Shown here: positions 48,401 to 58,648 of the stretch, piece after piece
How positions within the stretch are numbered: the stretch's first letter is position 1
How the letters are laid out: every line of letters starts with the position of its first letter
NCBI GenBank assembly: GCA_028564705.1
Contig: JAPXFQ010001532.1
Location: forward strand, 434,001 to 498,000
From: Apricaphanius iberus
Lineage: Eukaryota > Chordata > Actinopteri > Cyprinodontiformes > Aphaniidae
Direction: 5' to 3'
Length of the DNA: 64,000 nt
Position numbers and translations under genes: made by a program
The notes under the pieces: model-generated
Databases searched by the model: none
What the model saw: the letters and a program-made list of their open reading frames with translations, nothing else
Told to the model about the DNA's origin: nothing

Positions 48401-51400
48401 GGTTAGCATGAGACTGTACCACGGGAGCTTGTGCAAGTTATTGTGATAGCTGTCTATGTCCCGCCCCCTTCTAACTCTGCAGCAGCCTGCGATTCCCTGC
48501 ACACTGTAAGCAGCAGACTTCAAACACAGCACCGCCAGGCCCTTTTTCTTAACCACTCTCCCCACCTTCACCCAGTATGTCACCTATGATACCAGAGACA
48601 ATAAAACATTGGACTTATTGAATGCCAACACAAGGGAGGCATACAGCTCATCACCTCTCCCTCCCCTGAGGAACTCAGATCACAGCCTGGTTCATCTCCA
48701 GCCTGTGTACAATCCTCTAGTACACAGAGAACCAGCTGGGAAACACACAGTAAGGAAATGGTCAGCGGAGACTGAAGAGACTCTGAGGGACTGTTTCCTT
48801 TCTACTGTGTGGGACAAATTCTGCAGCCCTTTGAAGGAGGACCTCAACAGCATCACAGACTGCATTACGGACTACATCAACTTTTGTGTAGACAACACAG
48901 TACCCATCATAAAGGTGAGGACACAGGGACCTGTGCTGGCACTGTTTGTCTTCACCCTCTACAGTACAGTTTTCTCCACCAACTCCCCACACTGCCACCT
49001 TCAGAAGTTCTCTGACGACTCTGCCTTAGTCTGCCTTATCACAGCTGATGAGGAGTCAGAGTACAGATATGCCCCATTTCCACTAGAGCCAGTACGGTGT
49101 GGAACGGTACGCTTTGGCGTGTTTCCATTACCTGCCTCCGTTCCGAGCCGACCCCAGCCGACCCCGTTTTTCGGACTATCTCTGCCTTGGTTCCAAGCGT
49201 GCCAAAGCGACCCGAAACGCCCACCTATGGACTGATTGGTCCGGTAATATGATATCCCTCTCACTCCTACCAGTACCGTCTGGTACGTCCGTCGTCTCTA
49301 CTCAATGGCGCTGACTCCTACACAGTATGAAGTGAGATCGATGACATAATCTGAAACTGAAAAAACAAGTTTTGAAACCTTGAAAATCAGTATTTGAACA
49401 TTTAAAACCTGAAATAAAGTTTTGAAAGTCTGAAAATAAAATTTGAATCTCTGCAATTATAATTTTGTAAATAGCATTTATGTTTTCATTAATTCAACAT
49501 GCAAAGTACAGAGTTTCAGCCTCACGTTTTCAGGGATTCAAACGGCTTGTTTCACCTTTGCCGTTTTTCAAGTAAGCTTTTTCACAGTTTCACACTTTAT
49601 TTCAGGTTTTAAATGTTCAAATACTGATTTTTAAGGTTTCAAAACTTGTTTTTTCAGTTTCAGATTATGTCGCCGACACGGACAACGACACGGTCACCGA
49701 CGGCGTCCGTCTCTCCCCGATTCCCGAACTTTCAACAGACAGGCTCCTTTGGCACCAGTCTGTCAGTCATTGGCGCATCACACTGTCAGTCCTACTTGTT
49801 CTTACATGTGATTGGACTACACGATTGGACACGTGTCCCTCCCCGGAGCGATGAGGGTTTTTTTTTTTTTTTTTTCAGCGAGTGTGAGTTTCAGAGTTTC
49901 AAATCGTAAAGCACCGAGAGAACGCTGCCAAAAATCACGTCATCGCAACCAGACGAATCTACGAAAGGCAGATGTTGGAAAGTTGAATATTTTTTCAGAT
50001 CTCATATTACAAGCTTTCAAAGGTTTTTTGCAAATATAGCGTGGTGGGAAAACAATGCCATATTTGAAACTGTGAAAAAGCTTACTTGAAAAACGGCAAA
50101 GGTGAAACAAGCAGTTTGAATCCCTGAAAACGTGAGGCTGAAACTCTGTACTTTGCATGTTGAATTAATGAAAACATAAATGCTATTTACAAAATTATAA
50201 TTGCAGAGATTCAAATTTTATTTTCAGACTTTCAAAACTTTATTTCAGGTTTTAAATGTTCAAATACTGATTTTCAAGGTTTCAAAACTTGTTTTTTCAG
50301 TTTCAGATTATGTCATCGATCTCACTTCATAAGCGATATGACTTAACAATTAAATCTCTGATTTTTTTAAATACCAAATTTGATTTCAGATTTTAATCAA
50401 TTCTTTCCTACCTGATTTTTTTTGTAAGAAGAAATTGCAAGTGATAAAAAATACTTTCAAAATCCTGTTTTTTTTGCAATCATCCTATCCTGGAGCTGCA
50501 TTAAATTTAATGTCTAACTAAAAAAAAGCTCCAAAAGTATCCTTGTAAAACAAGATGGCTAGATTAACATCACTCTGAGCTATGGAAGTCTAAGTAGTAC
50601 ATTGGTTAAAAAAATAATCTCTGTTTTACAAAAATTAAATCTTCAACAACAAAAGAGAGATGCTTTTTGCTGGAGCTTTTGTTAAGCTAAACCCGGCCAC
50701 GTCCTCGCCCACTACAGTTCCTCTGAGACGGTAATGGAAACACAACCTACCCGTTCCGTACTGTACCGTACTGGCCCTACTGGAAATAGGGCAATAGAGG
50801 ACTCTGGACTTTGTGGACTGGTGCCAGCAGAACCAGCTGCTGATCAACGCTGGAAAAACCAAGGAGTTGGTGGTGAACATCCTGGTAGTGGACATTGAGA
50901 TAGTGGACTCTTATACAGGTGCTGGCCAGTAAATTAGAATATCATCAAAAAGTTGAATTATTTCAATAATTCCATTCAAAACGTGAAACTTGTTCATTAT
51001 ATTCATGCAATGCACACAGACCAATGTATTTACAATGTTTATTTCTTTTAATTTTGATATTTATAAGTGACAACTAATGAAAACTCCAAATTTGGTATCT
51101 CAAAAAATTAGAATATTTTAAAGGCCAATGAAAAAAAATGTTTTTTTTTAAATGTTGGCCAACTGAAAAGAATGAACATGAAAATAATGTGCATGTATAG
51201 CACTCAATACTTAGTCGGGGCTCCTTTTGCCTCCATCACTGCAGTAATGCGGCGTGGCATGGACTCCATCAGTCTGTGGCACTGCTCAGGTGTTATGAGA
51301 GCCCAGGTTGCTCTGATAGTCGTCTTCAGCTCCTCTGCATTGTTGGGTCTAGCGTATTGCATCTTCCGCTTCACAATACCCCATAGATTTTCTATGGGGT

Positions 51401-54388
51401 TAAGGTCAGGCGAGTTTGCTGGCCAATCAAGGACAGGGATACCATGGTCCTTGAACCAGGTACTGGTGGTTTTGGCACTGTGTGCAGGTGCCAAGTCCTG
51501 TTGAAAAGTGAAGTCTGCATCCCCATAAAGTTGGTCAGCAGCAGGAAGCATGAAGTGCTCTAAAACTTCCTGGTAGACGGCTGCATTGACCTTGGACCTC
51601 AGGAAACAGAGTGGGCCAACACCGGCAGATGACATGGCACCCCACACCATCACTGACGGAGGAAACTATACACTGGACCTCATGCAACGTGAGTTCTGTG
51701 CTTCTCCGCTCTTCCTCCAGACTCTGGGTCCTTGATTTCCAAAGGAAATGCAAAAATTGCTTTCATCAGAAAACATAACTTTGGACCACTCAGCAGCAGT
51801 CCAGTCCTTTTTGTCCTTGGCACAGGCGAGACGCTTCTTACGCTGTTTCTTGTTCAAGAGTGGCTTGACCTTCGCCTGTCTGTTAATGTGCTTGGACACA
51901 GCGCTCTGCGAACAGACAGCTTCTTTAGCAATTACCTTTTGTGTCTTGCCCTCCTTGTACAAGGTGTCAATGGTCGTCTTTTGGACAGCTGTTAAGTCAG
52001 AAGTCTTCCCCATGATTGTGGAGCCTTCAGAACAAGACTGATGGACCTTTTAAAGGCCTTTGCAGGTGTTTTCAGTTAATCAGCTGATTAGAGTGGCAAC
52101 AGGTGTCTTCTATATTGAGCCTTTTCAGAATATTCTAATTTTCTGAGATACTGAATTTGGTGTTTTCATTAGCTGTCAGTTGTAATAATAAAAATGAAAA
52201 TTAATAGACACTTGAAATATATCACTGTGTGGAAGGAAAGTATACAGTATAGAAGTTTCACGTTTTGAATGGAATTACTGAAGTAATTCAACTTTTTGAT
52301 GATATTCTAATTTACTGGCCAGCACCTGTAGGTACCTGGGTGTTCACCTGAACAATAAACTGGACTGGAGCCACAACACTGATGCTCATTACAGGAATGG
52401 TCAGATGTCAGAGCAGACTGTAGCTGCTAAGGAGACTGAGGTCATTCAGAGTCTACGGAGCACTTTTAAAGACATTTTTTAAATCTGTGTGGCATCAGGC
52501 ATCTTTTATGGTGTTATATGATGGAGCAGCAGTTTATCTACAGCCAAGAGGAAGAGGTTGGATAAGCTCATCAGGAAGGCCAGCTCTGTTCTAGGATGCC
52601 CTGTGGATCCAGTGCAGTTGATGGATCCATCTGTGTTCAGTTTTGTATCTCGTGAACCCAGCCGACAGTTAACTGTTCCAGTTATCATCTCTTGTCTGCA
52701 GGACTCTAAATGCACTCTGAGGTCTTCTTGCTTCTTTGAGTCTCTGCTCTGCAGCAGAACCTTTTGGCCATTATCCCGCCGGCTTTTAAGCCACTCCATT
52801 GATTTGTTGACCTCTAACCTTTGCTGTTATCTATGTGCTGCTCTCTAACTTATCATTCTAACAACATAAAATGCTTATATGCTAATCCCTGTTGCTAACT
52901 TCCTTGAACTGTTCCTGTATCTAACCCTGGCTTTATGTAGCTATAAAGAATATCTTACTCTGTGTTGTCATTGATGTCCGACTGTATGTACAGCATCTCT
53001 ATCAAGGACGTGTAGAAGAGACTGTTTTCATTCAGGATGTCGCCGATCATCCTCAACGCACCGCGGCTCAGGTTGCCCTCCTTCACCAAATATTCCTGCA
53101 GATCACAGACCAATACTGTAGCCTCCATGTCTCCTTCCAACTTTGCTCTGACTAAAGTCTTACCTTCACTGTGTAGGAGTCATATTTATTCAACATGGCA
53201 CTGCAGCCCAATGCCTTCAGGTCATCCCTCACCTGGACACAGATAACAACCCAAACATTAAACATCTGATCCATAACAAGTGCATCAATGACGATTTTCA
53301 TTTCTCTGAAAGTCTACGGACCTTCCAGAGTGTCTGACTGAAGAGCTCAGCAGCTGACTTCCCCTTCTCTCTGTCATCCAAGCTGTAGTTGAGCACGCTG
53401 GGGTTATTTTCTACTGTATAGGTTTTGTGTAGCCCTCCATTTACCAGGTAGTAGGTGTTGATGTCATCTTGGATGAAGTGATTCAGAGGAATTTGTAAAG
53501 TGGAGATAAAGGAAAGAAGAATCCTGCGATGTAAAGATATTTTGTTAAAATTTAATAATGTCCACCCTGAAGAGATTATAAGATTCTTCTTTATGCTCTT
53601 GCATAATTGTTTGCATATTCTAATTCTGGTCAAACTGAATGTGTTGGACTACATTTCTGAGTCCTCGGGACTGGAAGTTGTACAGGCCCTGTACTTGCAG
53701 AACAAGCCAACTACGGTCTCATCAGGTCTTGTTCCAGACATCATGTGTTTCATTCAGATGCAGCTTAAGAAAGCTCAGTTTCTTCCTAGTTTTTCTAAGA
53801 GCATCACCAGAAATATAATAAGTAAGGCCCATAAAGTCTAATATGACGTGCTTGTTTTTTGTAGATCTTTGTAATGTGAATTTTCTAGGATTTGAAGTTG
53901 TAAAATATTGCTGGAAGTATGAAATGTTTTCCATTTGTGAATAATCTTTCTTACTGTAAAAAATATGGGTTTCAAATTTTTGGGAAATTACATTATAACC
54001 TCTATCAGGTGCAACACAAATTGCTCCTCAGAGTTCATTGTTGATGTCTTCCTTTCTTGGCACAGAAGCATCTTAAAGTACTTATTGCAGTTAAGTGGGT
54101 CTGACTAGCACTTCCTGGCTGATTTTCATCTAGAAAAGGGTTGACTTTGCTTTACCAACAGCGTTTGCATTTTTTGTTTTAATTAATAATGTTTTAAATC
54201 AGTTCAGAGTCTTGTAAACACAAGATCCGGTTTTTATCATATTTTCATACATAATCATTTAATTTCACTACTTACTTATGGAAGCTCGGAATCCTCATGG
54301 CTCCCACCTCTGCATACCAGCCTTCTCTTCGGTTCCTGAAGGTCTCCACCCGTCCTCCAATACGCTTACTGGCTTCTATTATGGTCAC
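42458..54388 (-). CDS. L-amino-acid oxidase (IL4I1/LAO family), last five exons
   Basis: Minus-strand exons 54388-54276, 53523-53322, 53232-53164, 53095-52959 and 43226-42458 join in phase with GT-AG borders and encode 429 C-terminal residues. Family marks: [16 protein letters not shown] (end of the FAD dinucleotide fold), [16 protein letters not shown] (substrate arginine region), [17 protein letters not shown], and the C-terminal FAD motif [20 protein letters not shown]. By family knowledge these flavoenzymes oxidise L-amino acids to keto acids with ammonia and hydrogen peroxide; fish members are secreted antimicrobial proteins, mammalian IL4I1 is immunoregulatory. Possible N-glycosylation sites include NATIL, NQTGG and NVTVT. 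The N-terminal exons (signal peptide, GxGxxG) were not found up to 64000; either they lie outside the window or the copy is truncated. The last intron is 9.7 kb and full of transposons. Confidence 0.9.
43227..44352. other. Oxidase last intron, 3' part
   Basis: No repeat or gene recognised. A GC-moderate patch near 43990-44170 has short open frames on both strands without known motifs. Confidence 0.3.
44368..45811 (+). mobile_element. GC-rich retroposon, long copy
   Basis: A 1444-bp insertion bounded by perfect 15-bp duplications (TATAACACAATAATT at 44353-44367 and 45812-45826) and ending in an A-rich tail, oriented plus. The first 700 bases are strongly GC-rich and have few stops, giving a 258-codon plus frame and 287- and 297-codon minus frames; none has a known domain. 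The 3' 245 bases recur as a truncated copy at 28579-28824. No RT is encoded, so it either depends on a LINE in trans or is an internally deleted LINE. Confidence 0.88.
45827..47960. other. Oxidase last intron, AT-rich part
   Basis: Low-complexity AT-rich DNA with homopolymer T runs near 46940-47000. No gene or repeat end recognised. Confidence 0.3.
49070..50794. mobile_element. TIR MITE with TA flanks, nested in the LINE
   Basis: The left end TGCCCCATTTCCACTAG and the right end, inward, TTGCCCTATTTCCAGTAG continue into GCCAGTACGG. TA flanks occur at 49068-49069 and 50795-50796, and the LINE reading frame resumes across it. It is itself interrupted by the fold-back element at 49326-50331. A second copy of its left 260 bases is at about 56731-56990. 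Confidence 0.8.
49326..50331. mobile_element. Fold-back element with about 270-bp inverted repeats
   Basis: The left arm (49326 to about 49600) and right arm (about 50062-50331) are near-perfect inverse copies, starting TATGAAGTGAGATCGATGAC. A third partial copy (about 49594-49672) in right-arm orientation folds back on the left arm alone. The arms are made of TTTGAAA/TTTCAAA-type words. The central part has a T run (49859-49876) and no coding frame. Superfamily unknown; no target duplication found. Confidence 0.85.
50916..52328 (-). mobile_element. Tc1-like DNA transposon, nearly complete transposase
   Basis: TA flanks (50914-50915, 52329-52330) and inverted ends CAGGTGCTGGCCAGTAAATT of over 100 bp define the element. 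The transposase is on the minus strand, 52013 to 51204 in two frames. It has the N-terminal helix region ([19 protein letters not shown]), then jumps directly to [15 protein letters not shown], so the second half of the paired DNA-binding domain is deleted. The catalytic triad remains: [16 protein letters not shown] and [11 protein letters not shown]. The frame breaks near 51660. It cannot make a full enzyme but is fairly young by identity to the family pattern. Confidence 0.93.
53524..54275. other. Oxidase intron between 54276 and 53523 exons
   Basis: Non-coding, AT-rich; no repeat recognised. Confidence 0.4.
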
Positions 54389-54477
54389 CTGTTTTATTCA
54401 TAGATAGGGAAAAGTAACCATCACCATGGGAACAACATCTACTACCACGCTATCTGCATTTCTATAGGCAAAGCAAG

Positions 54478-55145
54478 ACCATTTTATTTGTACAGCACAC
54501 TTTCAACACAATGCAATTCAAGGTGCTTTACATTATTAAAATTAGAACACAGAAAAGAAAGCATAAATCACTTTGAAGAATAAAATACAAGACAGCATTT
54601 ACAATAAAACAGTTATCAAGACAATAATTTGTATGAAAATTAAAAACAAGCAAGTACAAAGCTATAATAAAATGCAATAATAGGATCAGTTAAGGTAAGT
54701 TTTAATTTTAGACGTAAAATAGTTAATTGTCTCTGAAGCTTTGCATTCTCCTGGTAGTTTGTTCCAGATATGGGGAGTATAAAAACTAAAAGTTGCTTCT
54801 CCATGGTTGGTTCCAGTGCTAGGGACGATCAGTAGATTAGAGCTGGAGGACCTGAATGATCTGGATGGGAGCTACAGGGAGCCAGTGGAAGGACTTTAGA
54901 ACTGGAGTGATGTGTTCTACTTTCTTGGTTCTAGTGACAAACAAAAGCAGCAGTGTTCTAGATCAGCTGCAGCTGTCTGATTTATTTTTTAGGTAGACCT
55001 GTGAAGATACTGTAACAGTAATCAACGCGGCTAAAGATAAATGCATGGATGAGTTTTTCTAGGTCTCCTTGTGTCATCAGTCCTTTAATCCTGGAAATGT
55101 TCCTCAGGTGATAGAAAGCTGACCTAGTTATTACCTTCAGGGAAA
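54478..55145 (-). mobile_element. L2-like LINE 3' part
   Basis: The minus strand reads SAFYHLRNISRIKGLMTQGD and HAFIFSRVDYCYSIFTGLPK near 55130-54990, then decays with stops. The tail TTGAATTGCATTGTGTTG and GCTGTACAAATAAAATGG reaches 54478. Same subfamily as 9777-10290. Confidence 0.8.
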
Positions 55146-55176
55146 CCTTCAGAAGGTCTCTGATGACTCTGCCTTA

Positions 55177-55216
55177 AACTTGGTTTATGCTTGTCGCGTC
55201 CGCGAGGTCCGCACGG

Positions 55217-55251
<35 letters not shown>

Positions 55252-56685
55252 TTTTTAATTTTTTTTAAAAAAAAATTTTATTTTATTTATTTTTTTTTTT
55301 TATTGAACTTCTTTATTTTGCATGCTGTTATATATGTACAGACATAAACATAACATGTGTATAAACAGAACATGAGAATGCCAGGAATAAACATATTTTA
55401 ACAATGTATATGTATAAAAAAACTGAATGAAGATTAGGAGGAAATATAGCAAAAGAAAAGACAAGGGGCACATTACATTATATACGCAAACAAGTGGATA
55501 AAATTTACAAATTAACTTCAAATTTGTAGGTTAACTTTTAGTTTGTCAAGAACAAAATTGGTTTTAGCTGCTTTATGATTTTCAAGATCTTTAATCATGA
55601 AGCTGTATTCTGCAAGTTCATGGCAAAAGTGGTTTATGTTTGGTTTTGAGTTTGTCCATCGTGATTTATGGATATGGAATTTTCCCAGGAGGAGTAGAAG
55701 CTGAGTGAGATAAATAAAGTCTTTGTCCATGTCTTTTTGATCGAAGCAAAGTAGAACATCTTTCTCAGTGAGTTGTACTGCTTGTCCAGTTTTCATTTGA
55801 ATGAAACGTTGTACATCCGACCAAAATATTCTTGTGTACATACAGTGGTAAAATAAATGACAGATTGTTTCGGTGTGTTGCTCACAAAACATACACGAGT
55901 AGTCAATATCAAGATGAAATCTTTCCAATGTCTTTTTAACTGGGTACACATTGTGTAAAATTTTAAAAGTAACTTCTTTAACTTTATTTGTTAAACAGAA
56001 TCTTCCTGCACTTAACCAAATTTGTTTCCAGTTCAAATATCCAAATAAGGAGGACCAGAAAAATCTTCCTGAAGGCAGAGTCACTTTTTGCAGAAAAGCT
56101 CTAATCAGTTTATTAGAGCATTTCTTTTTGGTGACATCCACTTCAGGTCCGCACGGCTCCACGCGGCTCCACGTGGCCAAATTACGTCATTTCAGCAACG
56201 AACCACGCCTCTCCGCACGGCCTCCTCCCGCCCCAAAATTTCCGCACTGCGCACCTAGGAAAATTTGTAACTACGCGGACTGTGGGGAAAAACATGGCGG
56301 ACTGGCAAGAGCTCATATTGCCGGAGGTTCGTAAATAGACATTTTTATGATTCGGCCGATAGAGAGCACTTTGATCAACTGTGTTTTAATGGAAGACTGG
56401 ACAGTCTCCTTTTTCGTCTTTTTCCCTAAGTAAACAGCATAAAAGTTCTGCTTTGTTTAAGCTTATGGGTGTCGCCATGTTGTCAACAGTGATTACTACT
56501 TCTACTATGGTGTAGTGTTGTATGCATGCCGTAGAGCCCTAAGCCGCCCCCTACAGTCCTCAAGAATATTGGCTCTCAGCAGGGACAAGCCGCAAAAAGT
56601 ATAAAAGCTGCTAGAAGGCGTCTCAGCCGGTACCGCACGTCTCGTTTCCGCGCGGAATGTTCATGCAGCAAGCATAAACCAAGCT
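55177..56685. mobile_element. Harbinger-type TIR element, itself invaded
   Basis: Ends AACTTGGTTTATGCTTG and, inward, AGCTTGGTTTATGCTTG, with TTA duplications (55174-55176 and 56686-56688) typical of PIF/Harbinger. The subterminal parts are CG-rich (CCGCGAGGTCCGCACGG and similar words). It lies in a LINE fragment and contains an L1-like insertion. Confidence 0.82.
55218..56144 (-). mobile_element. 5'-truncated L1/Tx1-type LINE
   Basis: A long T run at the left (55218-55303) is the A tail of a minus-strand insertion; 13-bp duplications AGGTCCGCACGGC (55205-55217 and 56145-56157) flank it. The minus frame 56144-55518 encodes the region after the RT, including IWLSAGRFCLTNKVKEVTFK and the zinc-knuckle CMFCEQHTETICHLFYHC with the following IFWSDVQRF. 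This frame is intact to its stop, so insertion may be recent. Confidence 0.9.
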
Positions 56686-56688
56686 TTA

Positions 56689-56990
56689 GTCTGCCTTATC
56701 ACAGCTGATGAGGACTCAGAGTACAGATATGCCCCATTTACACTAGAGCCAGTACGGTATGGAACGGGACGCTTTGGCCTGTTTTCATTTCCTGGCTCCC
56801 TTCCGAGCCGACCCCAGCCGACCCCATTTTCCGGACTACCTCTGCCTTGGTTCCAAGCGTGCCAAAGCGACCCGAAATGCCCACCTATGGACTGATTGGT
56901 CCGGTAATATGATATCCCTCTTACTCCTACCAGTACCGTCTAGTACGTCCGTAGTCTCTACTCAATGGCGCTGACTCCTACACAGCAGCT
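56689..56990 (+). repeat. Second copy of the LINE/MITE junction
   Basis: About 40 bases of the CR1/Jockey-type LINE (with the 29 bases at 55148-55176 before the Harbinger insertion) run into the left 260 bases of the MITE seen at 49070. The junction is at the same LINE base. Identity to 49026-49325 is about 95 percent by eye. Beyond 56985 the two copies part, where the fold-back element enters copy 1. Confidence 0.8.
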
Positions 56991-57289
56991 GATTGGTCTG
57001 GAGTTGTTTGTTTTTCTCACAGTAAGCTATAGTTTAAAGTTTTAAATAAGCAGCACAAGCAGCCTAAAATTACAAAGAAATCAGTGTGAGTCACAAATTA
57101 TATAAGTTTTAAACAACGTGGTAAGTATATATATTATTGAAACCATGTATTTTATCACGTCATCATGATGGCTGAATGGTTAGTGTTGGTGACCCTAGAG
57201 GTCTCACTGTGACTCAAAGGTTTGGTAGAGATGGAGTTTTCAAAGAAAACACATATGGTCAAATAGCGTAATATCAACTAAAGAGATGT

Positions 57290-58648
57290 TAGAGATATTT
57301 AAACACTGATTTAAACAATCATATGTCAGTCATTATCAATATATATTACAGACAGAAAGTAATTAAAATCATTGAAGAAATTAGGGTTAGGTTTGGTGGT
57401 TTATATAATGTTAGAAATAAAGCTTTGCTAGAATCCTTAATGGCTAGATATTCAAAATAATTTGCCCTGGGGCACTTTTTAAAAGTTATTGAGTGATGAA
57501 AAATTATGGCAACGCTGCCACCTCGTCTGTGTTTCCTGCACTCGCTTAGGAAATTGTAATTTGGGGGGTAGATTGTATCAGTGCAGATGTTTCAGTATTT
57601 ATGTCTAGCTGGGTGTCAGAGAAAAACAGAGTCTGTACATTATGCTTAGTGATTAAGTCATTGATTAACGCATCTTGCCTGATAGGGGCCTAAAGTTTAA
57701 TAAAGCTAGTTTAAGTAGTTTGATGATGGGTAACTGAACTTTCTGAAAGGTGATCAACTTGAGATTTTGTTTAGTATGCAAATGTTTTGGTTTAACTTTT
57801 TTCTGCTACTTATAAGCACTGGGATAGTGCTATTTTGGTCAGGAAGGCTTGGCAACGTATTGGAGAAGATGGGAGTAGAATTACTGTCTGGTTCCCTTCA
57901 ATATAAAACATCTGTTAATTCCAATTGGGAGATTGGCAGAATATCAGTCCCAGGAAGTTAACCTTCTACAAGTTTCAGTGTTAGCATGATATATGCTCTT
58001 ATTTCTTAGAAGGTGCTGAAGGTGGATTCATTTAACGTGGAGCCAGGTGAATGGGGTGAGCCACGTGAATGGATCAAATAGTGTATGTCTCTGCTTGATC
58101 CTGCTGCTCTGCTTACAGCCTTGGCTGCTAGTGTGAATACGTTTTGTGCTGGTGGAGTTTTTTCTGCTTGTACATCTTTAATAGAGGCGGTCTCAGTTGG
58201 TTAGGAGTCGAGAGTTCTCAAAGGCTGCAGGATCTGTGAGTTCAACCATCTCTCTCTGTACTTCTTTATCCTTGAGCTGGTGGGGCATTGTTTGGAGCTG
58301 TTTGTCTTTGTTTGGGAATATCCAGGGCTGTTTGATTTAGATAGGTGAACAGATAAGAAAGTTTTTGTCCACTTTTGTCAAGATTGTTGTGTGTGAAAAG
58401 GTGTTTTGCCCACAGAATATTTTTAAATGGTTTATTAATCTCATAGAACACTCAGCACAGGTGGGTTTTTTTAGAACTTGTGAAGCACATGGAGTCTAGA
58501 GAATTCCTCATCATATCCTCTTGAGAGAGGTCCATAAATAAAAATGGGAATGTTCAGTCCCTGTAGTTTTTCCAGTAAGCCAGACATTTTCTGTTTCAAT
58601 ATCTCGACCATCTTTGGCCTGTGTATGTAGATCCTGCATGTAAAACAA
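57290..58648 (-). mobile_element. L2/CR1-like LINE, ORF1 esterase-like part and endonuclease start
   Basis: The minus strand gives RIYIHRPKMVEILKQKMSGL, IPIFIYGPLSRGYDEEFSRL and LFTHNNLDKSGQKLSYLF, the SGNH/esterase-like ORF1 of such LINEs, in two frames (58668-58471, 58451-58266). Further on, LINDLITKHNVQTLFFSDTQ near 57680-57590 is the start of the endonuclease of ORF2. Upstream ORF1 sequence probably continues at about 60620-60730, across the DNA element at 58649. Confidence 0.65.

Larger units (their letters stand above)
47965..52620 (+). mobile_element. CR1/Jockey-type LINE in three pieces
   Basis: Piece 1 (about 47965-49067) has the ORF2 start region ([16 protein letters not shown]), the endonuclease start ([20 protein letters not shown]), further endonuclease ([20 protein letters not shown]) and, after a deletion of most of the RT, the catalytic box [16 protein letters not shown]. 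Piece 2 (50797-50915) continues [20 protein letters not shown]. Piece 3 (52331 on) continues [18 protein letters not shown] and the thumb region to about 52620. The pieces are separated by a MITE and a Tc1 element. Multiple stops make it inactive. Confidence 0.85.
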
